This document shows positions 8,661-17,518 of a DNA stretch of 40,384 bases, piece after piece. A model generated the notes under the pieces. It did no database searches and was not told the origin of the DNA. It worked only from the letters and a program-made list of their open reading frames with translations. The stretch's first letter is position 1. Each line of letters begins with the position of its first letter. Source of the stretch: Chloroflexota bacterium. Its GTDB lineage: Bacteria; Chloroflexota; Dehalococcoidia; GIF9; UBA5629. The position numbers and the translations under genes were made by a program. The stretch lies in contig CP070642.1 in assembly GCA_020354105.1 (NCBI GenBank), positions 1,670,691 through 1,711,074 on the forward strand, given 5' to 3'.

Positions 8661-9335
8661 ATGAAACGACTTGAACTCGAAGCTTCCAAAAGAGATGTGA
8701 CCGGCAAGAAAGTGAGATTTCTACGCCGTCAAGGTATCATTCCGGCAAATATCTATGGACACGGAATCGACTCTACCCCCATAAATGTCGATGCCAGAAG
8801 CCTGATGCATTTGCTGGCTCAAGCAGGCAAGACCGACCTTATATCGCTCAAGGTTGATGATTCAAAAGGCCCGGTAAAGGTGCTAATGCGTGAAGTTCAA
8901 AAGAATCCTCTAACCGATGAGCCTCTACATGTGGATTTCTATCAGGTCAGGATGACCGAGAAGATAAAAGCAGACGTTCCTTTGGTATTCATCGGCGAGG
9001 CGCCAGTGCTGAAGAATGTCAAGAACAGCTCCTTGTTCCATCTTATTGATTCCCTGCATATTGAAGCTTTGCCTGACGACCTGCCTCACAGCTTCGAGGT
9101 CGACGTGTCAAATATTGAAGAGCTCGACCAGACGATCCATATAAAGGACATACCCATTGGCCACGGAATCACGCTGCTCAGTGACCCAGAACAGATGGTA
9201 GTCAAAGTGGCCGAGGCCCGCAAGGAAGAGGTCATAGAGGTACCGGTAGAAGCCGAGGTTGCAGAAGAGGCTGAGGTTACTGAAGAAGCTGAAGAGGCTG
9301 CAGAAGCCAAAGCCGAGTCCGGCGAAGAGGAATAA
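8661..9335 (+). CDS. rplY: 50S ribosomal protein bL25, long Ctc/TL5 form
   Basis: A 5S-rRNA-binding protein. The N-terminal L25 domain begins MKRLELEASKRDVTGKKVRF and has RRQGIIPANIYGHG. The C-terminal TL5/CTC beta domain follows (VDFYQV, VPLVFIGEAP, LHIEALPDDLPHSFEVDVS). I chose ATG 8661 because the family begins at this point. An earlier in-frame codon at 8631 would add ten unrelated residues and fall almost on the predicted transcription start. The last roughly 30 residues are an acidic low-complexity tail of Glu, Ala and Val. The gene ends 14 bases from the convergent hydrolase gene. Confidence 0.93.
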   Translation: MKRLELEASKRDVTGKKVRFLRRQGIIPANIYGHGIDSTPINVDARSLMHLLAQAGKTDLISLKVDDSKGPVKVLMREVQKNPLTDEPLHVDFYQVRMTEKIKADVPLVFIGEAPVLKNVKNSSLFHLIDSLHIEALPDDLPHSFEVDVSNIEELDQTIHIKDIPIGHGITLLSDPEQMVVKVAEARKEEVIEVPVEAEVAEEAEVTEEAEEAAEAKAESGEEE

Positions 9336-9349
9336 CTACCACAACAGCC

Positions 9350-10147
9350 CTAGCTATGGCCTTCAACAAAGTCTTTCAGGGCCTGAAGGTATTGATCCAT
9401 GCCCCCCATAAAAATGGTGTTGTGGTCAACTCCGGGGATTATTAGCAAGCGCTTGTCTTTTGCAGCAATAGCTTCGTAAAGCTCCCTGCCTTCCTCTACA
9501 GGCACAATCTGGTCATGCTCACCGTGCATAACTAATGTGGGAAGAGAAATCTTCCGAATAAGTCCAAGGTTGGAAGGTGTCTCCGGCACAGAGACTCCAA
9601 GCGCTTTGAGTGGAAAGCCTAAATAGCCAAATAAGTTAAATACATTAGCAAAGCCGCTTTCTATAATAAGTCCGCTGAGCTGCCCCTGATAATGCGAGGC
9701 AAGCTCAACGGCGGAGGCACTGCCCAGTGAGCGACCCATCAGAAAAAGCTTGCCTGAAAAACCTTTCTCTTTCAATACTCGCTTAAAGCCTTCGAATACA
9801 GGATGGGCATCCTTTATCATGTTGGTGAGCGTAGGCTTGCCTCCACTCCTGCCATAGCCTCTGTAATCAGCCACAAATAAATTCGCTCCGATTTGATTAT
9901 AGATGGAGCCAATGGACCCATAATCGCTGGCTACTTCACCGTTGCCGTGAAAGAACAGTATATTGGGGTGCTTCTTGTCACTGAAATAAAAGCAATAAGA
10001 AATGGAAACAGCCTCGCCAACGGGGATGGTGCCAGCAATGACATTAGCTGCTGCTGATATCTCAAAAAGGTCTTCCCGAGGATAAAAGATGAACTGCAAA
10101 ATCTCCGGCTTATCCAGCGCCTCAAGCTCATGCCACGGCTTAGCCAT
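9350..10147 (-). CDS. alpha/beta hydrolase, BAAT/ABHD13-like, substrate unknown
   Basis: 265 residues with an alpha/beta-hydrolase fold. The oxyanion-side HGNGEVASDYG is near residue 67. The nucleophile elbow GRSLGS has Ser140, the acid is Asp in HGEHDQIVP, and the catalytic His is in GVDHNTIF. VADYRGYGRSGG is typical of the ABHD12/13-like, formerly 'lysophospholipase-like', group. There is no signal peptide, so it is probably cytoplasmic. It is the last gene of the minus-strand run gyrA-marC-phosphodiesterase-hydrolase, 24 bases after the phosphodiesterase. The substrate cannot be inferred from sequence. Confidence 0.85.
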   Translation of the reverse strand: MAKPWHELEALDKPEILQFIFYPREDLFEISAAANVIAGTIPVGEAVSISYCFYFSDKKHPNILFFHGNGEVASDYGSIGSIYNQIGANLFVADYRGYGRSGGKPTLTNMIKDAHPVFEGFKRVLKEKGFSGKLFLMGRSLGSASAVELASHYQGQLSGLIIESGFANVFNLFGYLGFPLKALGVSVPETPSNLGLIRKISLPTLVMHGEHDQIVPVEEGRELYEAIAAKDKRLLIIPGVDHNTIFMGGMDQYLQALKDFVEGHS

Positions 10148-10171
10148 ACTTACTCCTCTACCACTCTACCA

Positions 10172-10627
10172 CTAAAACTTTACTATTTCACCTTGAACAT
10201 CTTGATCAATTGTCAGAATGCCAAAGGACTGACGTCCCGGACCGGGATTAAAGAATAGAATATTTCCAATCTGTTCAATCTTTGCCCGGTGGCTATGCCC
10301 GTAAATGATGATATCCACATCATCAAACAGGCCCTCAACTCTTTGCTCTATGCCTTCCGGCCCACCCCAGCCGTGGGTAATCCCGATCTTCTTGCCTCCG
10401 ACCATCAGGAGCTCTTTTTCGGGCAGCAGGCCCCGCAGCTTCATCGAATCCACGTTACCATGTACAGCCCTAACCTCACCCAGCCTCTTCAGCCCGTCAA
10501 GAACATCTGAGCCAACGAAATCGCCAGCGTGCACTATCAAGTCCACCTCTGAAAACACCTTGAGTATCTCCGGAGGAATCTCTTCCGCCAAATGCATATG
10601 GGTATCAGAAAGGACACCTATTCTCAT
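10172..10627 (-). CDS. YfcE/MJ0936-family metallophosphodiesterase
   Basis: 151 residues with the calcineurin-like metal-binding motifs in order: GVLSDTH (D-x-H), HAGDFVG (GD), HGNVD (GN-D), ITHGWG and YGHSHRA (GHxH). Members are Mn-dependent phosphodiesterases active on model substrates, and physiological substrates are mostly unknown. I use the ATG at 10627 rather than the TTG one codon earlier. The SD is weak. It follows marC across a 56-base gap containing a 17-base palindrome. Confidence 0.88.
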   Translation of the reverse strand: MRIGVLSDTHMHLAEEIPPEILKVFSEVDLIVHAGDFVGSDVLDGLKRLGEVRAVHGNVDSMKLRGLLPEKELLMVGGKKIGITHGWGGPEGIEQRVEGLFDDVDIIIYGHSHRAKIEQIGNILFFNPGPGRQSFGILTIDQDVQGEIVKF

Positions 10628-10650
10628 CAAAAATCTCGAACAGGTTAAAT

Positions 10651-10667
10651 CAGGATTTTAAATCCTG
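10651..10667. repeat. 17-base palindrome between marC and the phosphodiesterase gene
   Basis: CAGGATTT, one T, then AAATCCTG form a perfect inverted repeat in the short gap between two minus-strand genes. With only a one-base centre it is a better DNA-level palindrome than an RNA hairpin, and no U-run follows, so it is unlikely to be a terminator. Confidence 0.5.
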
Positions 10668-10683
10668 CAAATGAAGACGAGTT

Positions 10684-11289
10684 TCATCCTAATACCTGAA
10701 GAATTCCCTGGCGAATCATCTTTATAGCAATAGCCGCCAGAAATAGACTGATTATTTTGGATGTGGCTCTGACCCCTCCCTGCCCCAGAAAAGCCACCAC
10801 CCGATTAGCCTGCGCAAAAAGCAGCCAACCTATTGCCAGATTCAGGACGAAAGAAAATATCACGATTATAACCGAGTACTGGTCGACCAATATCAGCAGA
10901 GTGGTAAGTACCGCTGGCCCGACTACTAGCGGAGTACCTATCGGGACAACGCCCAGCATGTCAGCACCGACTGAAGCTTGAGCCTCAACCATCTTGCCCG
11001 TGATCAAATCCTTGGCAGCCAGAAGAAAGAGGATGAGACCACCGGCGACCAGAAAGTCGGACACCTCTATGCCCAAAAAGAGAAAAACGCCTTTGCCGAT
11101 AGCAACAAATCCTAAGCCTAATCCCAGAGCTGTAATCACCGCCTGGCGCACCGTTCGGCTGCGCTCCTTGGCCTTCATGTCCTGTGTCAAGGGGACCAAT
11201 ATGGGCAAGACACCGATGGCATCCATAGCCACAAAGAGAGGAACAAAGGTCAAGCCGAATTCTTGCAGAATTTGTAGCACTTTTTCCAT
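10684..11289 (-). CDS. MarC family integral membrane protein
   Basis: 201 residues with about six hydrophobic segments. The family signs are the N-terminal FVPLFVAMDAIGVLPILVPLT, the central VPIGTPLVVGPAVLTTLLIL, and a conserved C-terminus ending in KMIRQGILQVLG. MarC-type proteins sit in the cytoplasmic membrane and their transport function is not established (the old link to multiple antibiotic resistance was withdrawn). It starts 24 bases after the gyrA stop on the same strand and is probably co-transcribed with it. Confidence 0.9.
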   Translation of the reverse strand: MEKVLQILQEFGLTFVPLFVAMDAIGVLPILVPLTQDMKAKERSRTVRQAVITALGLGLGFVAIGKGVFLFLGIEVSDFLVAGGLILFLLAAKDLITGKMVEAQASVGADMLGVVPIGTPLVVGPAVLTTLLILVDQYSVIIVIFSFVLNLAIGWLLFAQANRVVAFLGQGGVRATSKIISLFLAAIAIKMIRQGILQVLG

Positions 11290-11313
11290 GGTCTGCAGAT
11301 AGGAAAGACGCCT

Positions 11314-13776
11314 TTACTCAGTTTTAGCCTTGCCGCCTCCCTTGCCATTCCCCTGATCGACAAAGGCCATAGAGGCAACACTGTCATCCGGATCAATTCT
11401 ATTTACCCGAACCCCCTGTGTATCTCTGCCAAAGAGCGAGACCTCCTCGTCTACAGGAACACGGATGATGATTCCTTTAGACGAAATAATAATGACATGC
11501 TGATTGGGAGGAACGAGTTTAGCTGAAATAACACAACCTGTCTTATCATTAATTCGATGAGCAATTACCCCTTTGCCACCCCGGGACTGAAGAGGGAAAT
11601 TCCGCGCCCGGCTACGCTTACCAAAGCCTTTCTCCGTAATCGTAAGCAGGTTAGCATCAGGGAATATGGCATCCATTGCCACCAGGCGGTCACCAGGATC
11701 AAGTCTGATGCCACGCACGCCACCGCTAGCCCGAGATGCCGGTCGTAAGCCCTTCACAGCAAACCTGATACCTTGCCCTTTTTGAGTCACCAAAACGACT
11801 TCATCTTTCTGGCTAACCACATCAGCCGCCACCAACTCCTCATCTCCTCGAAGCTTCATGGCAATAAGTCCACTGCTTCTTACCGAAGCAAAATTATCGA
11901 AACTCGTCTTCTTCACTATACCTCTTGAAGTAGCTATAATCATAAACAAGCCAGGAGTGAAATCTTTTACAACCACCAAGGTAGTTACCTGCTCCTTCGG
12001 GTCAATAGACGATAGGTTAGCCAGAGCTGTTCCCTTCGTAGTTCGCGATACATCTTGGGGTATATCGTAACATTTGAGCCTGTAAACCTTACCCCTATTG
12101 GTAAAAAGCAGTAAATTATCATGAGTATCAGCTACCACGAGATGTTTCACCATATCGGTCTCTCTAGTCACCATCCCTATTTGACCCCGACCTCCTCGAT
12201 GCTGCTTTTGATACGTTATAGCCGGTATTCTTTTTATGTATCCCTGTTCACTCAGCGTAATCACCACATCCTGATGGGGAATAAGATCCTCGTCCTGAAA
12301 CTCCTCGGCCTCCTCCCGTTTAATAGCGGTGCGGCGCTGGTCGCCATACCCCTTCTTAAGCTCGGTGACGTCCTGCTGAATCAGGAAAAGTATTTTCTTC
12401 GGATTAGCCAGAAGGTCTTCAAGATAAGCGATGTTCTTGACCACTTCGCTGTACTCATCGACTATTTTCTTCTGCTCCAGCTGTGCCAAGCGACGTAATT
12501 GCATATCAAGGATAGCCTGAGCTTGAATCTGAGACAGCGCAAAGTTCTCCATCAAGCTGGCTCGAGCTGAATCCACCGTCTCCGCTTTCCGTATAGTCTG
12601 AATAACCGCATCCAGATGGTCAAGAGCAATTCTGAAGCCTTCCAGTACATGGGCTCGATCCTTCGCCTTCTGGAGGTCGAACTGGGAGCGACGGGTGATA
12701 ACCTCCCGACGAAAATCTATATAGTAATTCAAGGTTTCCTTAAGATTAAGTACTCGAGGCTGCTGCCCATCAACCAGAGCCAACATGTTGATGAAGAAGG
12801 ATGACCGCATAGGAGTATATTTATAGAGGTTGTTACAAATCTTGGTAGGCTGAGCATCCTTTCTCAAACCTATAACTATCCTCATACCATGGCGATCAGA
12901 TTCATCGCGTACCTCACTTACCCCCTCGATCCTTCTCTCTCTGACCAAGTTAGCTATTCTTTCCACCAGGGCAGCTTTATTCGTCTGATAAGGAAGCTCT
13001 GTTATGACTAATTGCTGACGTCCGCCCCTCAAAGTTTCATCAGTAACTTTAGCCTGAACTACAACCTTGCCTTGCCCGCTGGCGTAAGCGCTCTTAATGC
13101 CCTCCCTGCCTAATATAATGCCTCCGGTGGGGAAATCCGGCCCTTTCACAATCTTCATCAAGTCATCGACATCGGCCTCGGGGTTATCTATAAGATGATT
13201 GATAGCATCGCATACCTCGCTTAAGTTATGAGGCGGGATATTGGTAGCCATACCGACAGCAATGCCTGATGAACCATTCACCAGTAAATTGGGTAATCTG
13301 GCTGGTAAAACCCGTGGTTCCTTTAAGCTATCATCAAAATTAGGCGCAAAATCAACGGTTTCTTTATCAATATCAACCAGCATTTCCTCGGCGATTTTTG
13401 CCAGGCGAGCCTCGGTATATCGCATAGCCGCCGGTGGGTCATCATCCATGCTGCCGAAATTACCCTGCCCATCAACAAGCCTGTACCTCATAGAAAAATC
13501 TTGCGCCATTCTGACCATGGCTTCATATACCGGGGCATCTCCATGAGGATGATACTTACCAAGAACCTCACCGACTATGCGAGCGCTCTTTTTATAAGAA
13601 CTGGTATGTCGGAGACCCAGTCCATCCATGGCATATAGGATGCGCCGATGAACCGGTTTCTACCCATCGCGCACATCGGGCAGGGCTCGCTGGACTATGA
13701 CACTAATGGCATAGTCAAGGTAGGAGCTCTTCATCTCTTCTTCAATGATAACCGGTTTTATTACTCCAACTTCCAT
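11314..13776 (-). pseudogene. gyrA: DNA gyrase subunit A with in-frame amber codon at position 39
   Basis: The frame from ATG 13776 (SD CAGGAGA eight bases upstream) to TAA encodes 820 codons of GyrA: KSSYLDYAMSVIV, HPHGD, the catalytic Tyr120 in MRYTE, then the C-terminal beta-pinwheel repeats. Codon 39 (13660-13662) is TAG, exactly where GyrA has Leu in DGLKPVHRR. The frame is intact on both sides. The downstream ATG at codon 50 (13629) would give a 771-residue protein lacking the N-terminal arm and part of the DNA-binding region. Because gyrase is essential, the TAG is either a base-call or assembly error (TTG to TAG is one change), a real lesion in some cells, or suppressed. Ala81 replaces the Ser of the quinolone-resistance region. 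Confidence 0.8.
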
Positions 13777-13819
13777 CTAAACATCTCCTGAAAATTTCGC
13801 TCGCTTCAGGGGCAATTAA

Positions 13820-14656
13820 CTAGTCTTCCATGAACTCCTCTTCTATCCCCGTTTCCTCATCAGAGGAAACCCCCTCAAATATAGAGAAGCCTTCGGGTAT
13901 AAGCTCACCCTCTTCTAATTCCATATCTTCTGCCTCTTCCAGCGCTTCCTCTTCCACAGCCTCATGTCTAAGCAGAGTATCTCTAACATGGGGTTGAAAG
14001 CCTTCAACTGCTTTAACTGGAAAGGAAAGACGCCCAACTTGGCTCGGGTGCTGAAAAACCTCTCTGATGATAACCCTGGCGCTGTCATTACTGATACTGA
14101 CAAGAGCCGCGGTGTATTTATTTCCACCTTCTATCATTCTAGCCAGGCGAAAACCGTGAGGCGGCTCAACTAGTCCCAAATACTCCCCTTGGTCATTTTC
14201 CACAATAAGCTGCTGTCCCTTAACCTTCAAGTGCACTTGATTACCAGCAGCCATCCTGGCCAACAACTCACTAGGTGCCAGGCTCTGTAGATTTACCACA
14301 CCAGCCTTTCCCATCTCGCCGATGAAAAGGTCCGGGGATACCTCGCGGCGTTCCTCTTGTACTTTAACCTGGGAATCGGGCAACAAAGACAGCCGCTGGA
14401 GATTTCTTTGAGCGATAGAATTATAAGGGTCAAGTCCCAGAGCTCGAGAATATGCCTCTTTGGCCCTGGCAAATTCGCCCAATTCCATAAATGCCCTACC
14501 AAGCCTGTTGTAGGCATCAATATCTGTAGGCAAAAGCTCTATTATGTTCTGATTTACAGTTATTGCTTCCTGCCAACGGCTCTGCATAGCCAAGGAAATA
14601 GCTTCTTGGCTCGCCTTTCGTCTCAGCCTAGCTTTATCTTCTTCACGGTCGGGCAT
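13820..14656 (-). CDS. TPR-repeat protein with acidic C-terminus, function unknown
   Basis: 278 residues. An N-terminal stretch (about 10-110) holds two to three tetratricopeptide repeats (WQEAITVNQNIIELLPTDID, AYNRLGRAFMELGEFARAKE). A middle domain (about 130-225) has LKVKGQQLIVENDQGEYLG and GGNKYTAALVSISND. A strongly acidic tail follows. No signal peptide or membrane segment is seen. TPRs usually mediate protein contacts, but the partner is unknown. It lies 43 bases upstream of gyrA on the same strand, so the two are probably in one operon. The start is ATG 14656 with SD AGGGAG. Confidence 0.75.
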   Translation of the reverse strand: MPDREEDKARLRRKASQEAISLAMQSRWQEAITVNQNIIELLPTDIDAYNRLGRAFMELGEFARAKEAYSRALGLDPYNSIAQRNLQRLSLLPDSQVKVQEERREVSPDLFIGEMGKAGVVNLQSLAPSELLARMAAGNQVHLKVKGQQLIVENDQGEYLGLVEPPHGFRLARMIEGGNKYTAALVSISNDSARVIIREVFQHPSQVGRLSFPVKAVEGFQPHVRDTLLRHEAVEEEALEEAEDMELEEGELIPEGFSIFEGVSSDEETGIEEEFMED

Positions 14657-14836
14657 TGCTTGCTCCCTGTATTACCTCTCCAGAATAACCTTATCATTTT
14701 ACCGCAGTCACTTTTGCAGAAAAAGTGAACAATGTCAAGTACCCCCAGGTTAAGTAAACAAATAATTTTGACAAAAAAGACTGATTATGTTAGCTTACTA
14801 CAACAATAAATACAAGCGAAAGCAAGAGGGAGACCT
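14657..14836. promoter_or_regulatory. divergent promoter region between the TPR-gyrA operon and nfu
   Basis: Two outward-facing TTGACA boxes are present: one on the plus strand at 14768-14773 and one on the minus strand at 14733-14738. Their -10 regions are poor (TAGCTT for plus at 14791-14796; AAAAGT or a more distant TAAAAT for minus). A perfect 8-base inverted repeat, TCACTTTT (14708-14715) and AAAAGTGA (14721-14728), lies downstream of the minus-strand -35 and could be an operator. No ORF is supported here. Confidence 0.45.
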
Positions 14837-15055
14837 GTGAAAGAAAAGGTACAAGAAATCCTGAACAATATTAGACCGAGCCTCCAAGCCGACGGGGGAG
14901 ATGTAGAACTAGTTGACGTTAAAGAAGGCATAGTCAGTCTAAGGCTCAAGGGGGCCTGTGCTGGTTGTCCTATGTCAACCATGACGCTCAAGAACGGCAT
15001 TGAGCGAGTACTGAAACAAGAGATATCCGATATAAAAGAAGTTGTCGCTGTGTAG
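14837..15055 (+). CDS. NifU-like C-terminal (Nfu) iron-sulfur cluster scaffold
   Basis: 72 residues equal to a single NifU C-terminal domain: IRPSLQADGGDVELVDV, then the cluster-binding C41-xx-C44 in GACAGCPMSTMTL. Such proteins assemble and deliver Fe-S clusters, which suits a genome rich in Fe-S enzymes. It starts at GTG 14837 behind a GAGGGAG SD and ends in TAG two bases from the convergent aspartokinase stop. This shows that TAG is used as an ordinary stop in this genome. Confidence 0.92.
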   Translation: MKEKVQEILNNIRPSLQADGGDVELVDVKEGIVSLRLKGACAGCPMSTMTLKNGIERVLKQEISDIKEVVAV

Positions 15056-15057
15056 CG

Positions 15058-16281
15058 TTAAATTAAATCTTGTTCCAGATCAAAAGCCTTGTGCAACGCT
15101 TGAATAGCGTCCTTTACCTTACCTTCAGCAATAATACAGGTTATCCTGATTTCTGAAGTAGTAATCAATTGTATATTGATTCCCTGTTCAGAAAGAGCCC
15201 GAAACATATTAGCCGCATAGCCCGGCGTATTCAGCATGCCGGTGCCAACAACGCTAACTTTGGCTAGTGTCGAATCGCTGACACATTGCTTCGCCCCGAT
15301 AGATTTGGCTATCGGTTGCACCAGAGACATTGCCTTATCTGAATCACCTCTAGCCACAGTAAAGGTTAAGTCTGTAATATTGTCGATGCTGGCATTCTGA
15401 ACGATAGTGTCTACACTTATGTTTGCTTTAGCTAACGGTTCGAAGATTGCTGAAGCTATACCCGGACGGTCAGGAACACCGACCACAGTAATTTTAGCCA
15501 CATTAAGGTCATGAGCTATACCCCGCGCTTTGTTTCTCACTTCCATCGAAATCCCTCCGTGAATAATAGTACCAGGCTTATCACTAAAGCTGGAGGCCAC
15601 CATTATCGGCATTTTATAAACCTGGCCCAACTCCACCGCCCGAGAATGCATCACTTTGGCACCTAATGTCGCCATCTCCAGCATTTCCTCGTAGCCTATT
15701 TCCTTAAGCTTGCGGGCTTCAGGCACAAGGCGAGGGTCAGCAGTAAACACACCCTCAACATCCGTGTATATCTGGCACATCTGAGCCTTAAGAGCAGCCG
15801 CCAGAGCGACCGCCGTTGTATCCGAGCCGCCTCGACCCAGGGTAGCGATATCCATATCATCAGTCATCCCTTGGAATCCAGCTACAATAACTATATTGCC
15901 TTTCTCCAGCTCTTTAACAACTCGTTTGGGTTCAATGTGCAGGATGCGAGCCTTGCTGTAAGTGGTGTCAGTCCGGATGCCTGCCTGGGCACCGCTCAAG
16001 CTCACTGCCTCATAGCCCATCTCATGCAAAGCCATAGCCATAAGGGTGCTGGATACTACCTCGCCGGTGGACAATAAGACATCGAGTTCCCGCTCCTGAG
16101 GTTTTGGGTTAATCTGCCTGGCTAGCTGAATAAGGTCATCAGTGGTATCGCCCATGGCCGAGACAACCACAACCACCTCATTACCTTTCTCTTTGGTGGC
16201 AACTATGCGCCGAGCCACATTCTTTATCTTATCGGCATCAGCCACCGAGCTGCCGCCATATTTCTGAACTATTAGTGCCAT
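15058..16281 (-). CDS. lysC: aspartate kinase
   Basis: A 407-residue aspartokinase (aspartate + ATP to aspartyl phosphate), the entry to lysine, threonine, methionine and diaminopimelate synthesis. The catalytic domain has the N-terminal QKYGGSSV, VVVSAMGDTTDDL, LSTGE and GRGGSDTTAVALAAAL. Two ACT domains (from about residue 265; VTVVGVPDRPGIASAIFEPL, KVSVVGTGMLNTPG) indicate feedback control by amino acids. Length is that of monofunctional class I/II enzymes. It follows the phosphoglycerate-mutase-like gene by 49 bases on the same strand. Confidence 0.95.
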   Translation of the reverse strand: MALIVQKYGGSSVADADKIKNVARRIVATKEKGNEVVVVVSAMGDTTDDLIQLARQINPKPQERELDVLLSTGEVVSSTLMAMALHEMGYEAVSLSGAQAGIRTDTTYSKARILHIEPKRVVKELEKGNIVIVAGFQGMTDDMDIATLGRGGSDTTAVALAAALKAQMCQIYTDVEGVFTADPRLVPEARKLKEIGYEEMLEMATLGAKVMHSRAVELGQVYKMPIMVASSFSDKPGTIIHGGISMEVRNKARGIAHDLNVAKITVVGVPDRPGIASAIFEPLAKANISVDTIVQNASIDNITDLTFTVARGDSDKAMSLVQPIAKSIGAKQCVSDSTLAKVSVVGTGMLNTPGYAANMFRALSEQGINIQLITTSEIRITCIIAEGKVKDAIQALHKAFDLEQDLI

Positions 16282-16330
16282 CTATCTTTCCTGCCTATTT
16301 TAAACTATCCGGAAAGCGGCTTCTAGTTTC

Positions 16331-17518
16331 CTATACACTTGTCAGCCTGCTCATAATATTATACCCGTCATCGATAAAAATTCCAGTGCTTTTAGCCTCG
16401 GCCTCGGTGAATCTGTGCGCCCCATTGGAAGCAAACCCTAAACCCCAAAGCACAAACGGTACCGGCTCATCAGTATGGGTCTGAATTTTTATCGGTGTTG
16501 GGTGGTCAGGCAATATTAGAACTCTAAGCGCATCCATATTCCAGGGGCGTATCCTGCTGACAACTTCTTTATCCACCATCTGTATTGCCTTTATTTTTTC
16601 ATCAATCGAGCCGACATGAGCCGCCTCGTCTGGCGCTTCAACATGTATAACAACCAAATCGTGCTTCTCCAGCGCCTTCAAAGCTCCAACCACCTGGGCA
16701 CCATAATCATTATCCAGCCCATCGGTCACACCAGGGATGTCCAGCACCGCCATATCTGCCATGCGGGCTAAGCCACGGAGAAGGTCAACCCCGGACGTCA
16801 TAGCCGCTCCAAGGCCATATGCCTGTTTGAAAGGCGGCATTTCAGGTATTCTGCCACTGCCCCAAAACAGCCATATCATAGTCGCCGGGATATCGCCTCT
16901 AGCCTGCCGCTCTAAATTCACCGGATGTTCCCTAAGCACGGCTTTCGACCTTTCCATGAGGTCTAATAGCAGGTCGCTGCCCGGGCCCTGGGGTAAAAAC
17001 TCAGCAACTGGCTTATCCGGAATATCATGTGGCGGTGTGCATATAGACTGCAGAGTATCATCATGCCCCTTTATCTTGCATATATGCCGATAGCGAACTC
17101 CGGGATAAAAATGCACCTCGTCGCCACCGAGCTTTTCATTTATAGTAGCCATAAGTGCCTGTGCCTCATCGGTATCGATGTGCCCTGAGCTATAGCTCCA
17201 CATCCTGCCATCACGAACGGCTACCAGATTGCATCGAAAAACAACCTCATCATCGGCAACAGAAATGCCCATGCTCTTAGCTTCAATACCACTCCTGCCC
17301 CTGTAATATACTTTCGGGTCATACCCCAGCACTGACATACAGGCACAGGCACTGCTCGGCTCCATCCCCTTCGGCACAGTGCGGACCAGCCCCACAATCC
17401 CTTCTTGCGCCATCGCGTCCAGACTCGGGACATGGGCAAGCTCCAGGCTGGTCTTGCCTTCACGCTCCGGCAGCGCCCAACCGGCAGCACCATCAATTAT
17501 TAGCACGCAATATTTCAT
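16331..17518 (-). CDS. cofactor-independent phosphoglycerate mutase-like protein, candidate homoserine kinase
   Basis: 395 residues of the alkaline-phosphatase superfamily, archaeal-type iPGM branch (ApgM). It has VLIIDGAAGW with the metal-binding Asp9, the Ser55/Ser56 nucleophile region before SVLGYDP, GRSGIEAKSMGI, HVEAPDEAAH and LPDHPTP with the C-terminal metal ligands. The family interconverts 3- and 2-phosphoglycerate. A sub-branch (TIGR02535) is described as a proposed homoserine kinase because it clusters with aspartate-pathway genes. Here the next gene is aspartokinase, which fits that sub-branch. Motifs alone do not separate the two roles. Confidence 0.85.
   Translation of the reverse strand: MKYCVLIIDGAAGWALPEREGKTSLELAHVPSLDAMAQEGIVGLVRTVPKGMEPSSACACMSVLGYDPKVYYRGRSGIEAKSMGISVADDEVVFRCNLVAVRDGRMWSYSSGHIDTDEAQALMATINEKLGGDEVHFYPGVRYRHICKIKGHDDTLQSICTPPHDIPDKPVAEFLPQGPGSDLLLDLMERSKAVLREHPVNLERQARGDIPATMIWLFWGSGRIPEMPPFKQAYGLGAAMTSGVDLLRGLARMADMAVLDIPGVTDGLDNDYGAQVVGALKALEKHDLVVIHVEAPDEAAHVGSIDEKIKAIQMVDKEVVSRIRPWNMDALRVLILPDHPTPIKIQTHTDEPVPFVLWGLGFASNGAHRFTEAEAKSTGIFIDDGYNIMSRLTSV

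Noticed and set aside
10651..10667. Terminator between marC and the phosphodiesterase gene
   Set aside because: The palindrome has a one-base centre and no U-run on either strand, so it is reported only as a palindrome.
11314..13629. A 771-residue gyrA starting at the ATG of codon 50
   Set aside because: It would lack the conserved N-terminal arm, which is present and in frame just upstream behind a good SD. The TAG is a lesion or error, not a boundary.
13660..13662. Pyrrolysine at the gyrA TAG
   Set aside because: The position is a conserved Leu, not a pyrrolysine site. TAG ends other genes here and no pyl genes are seen.
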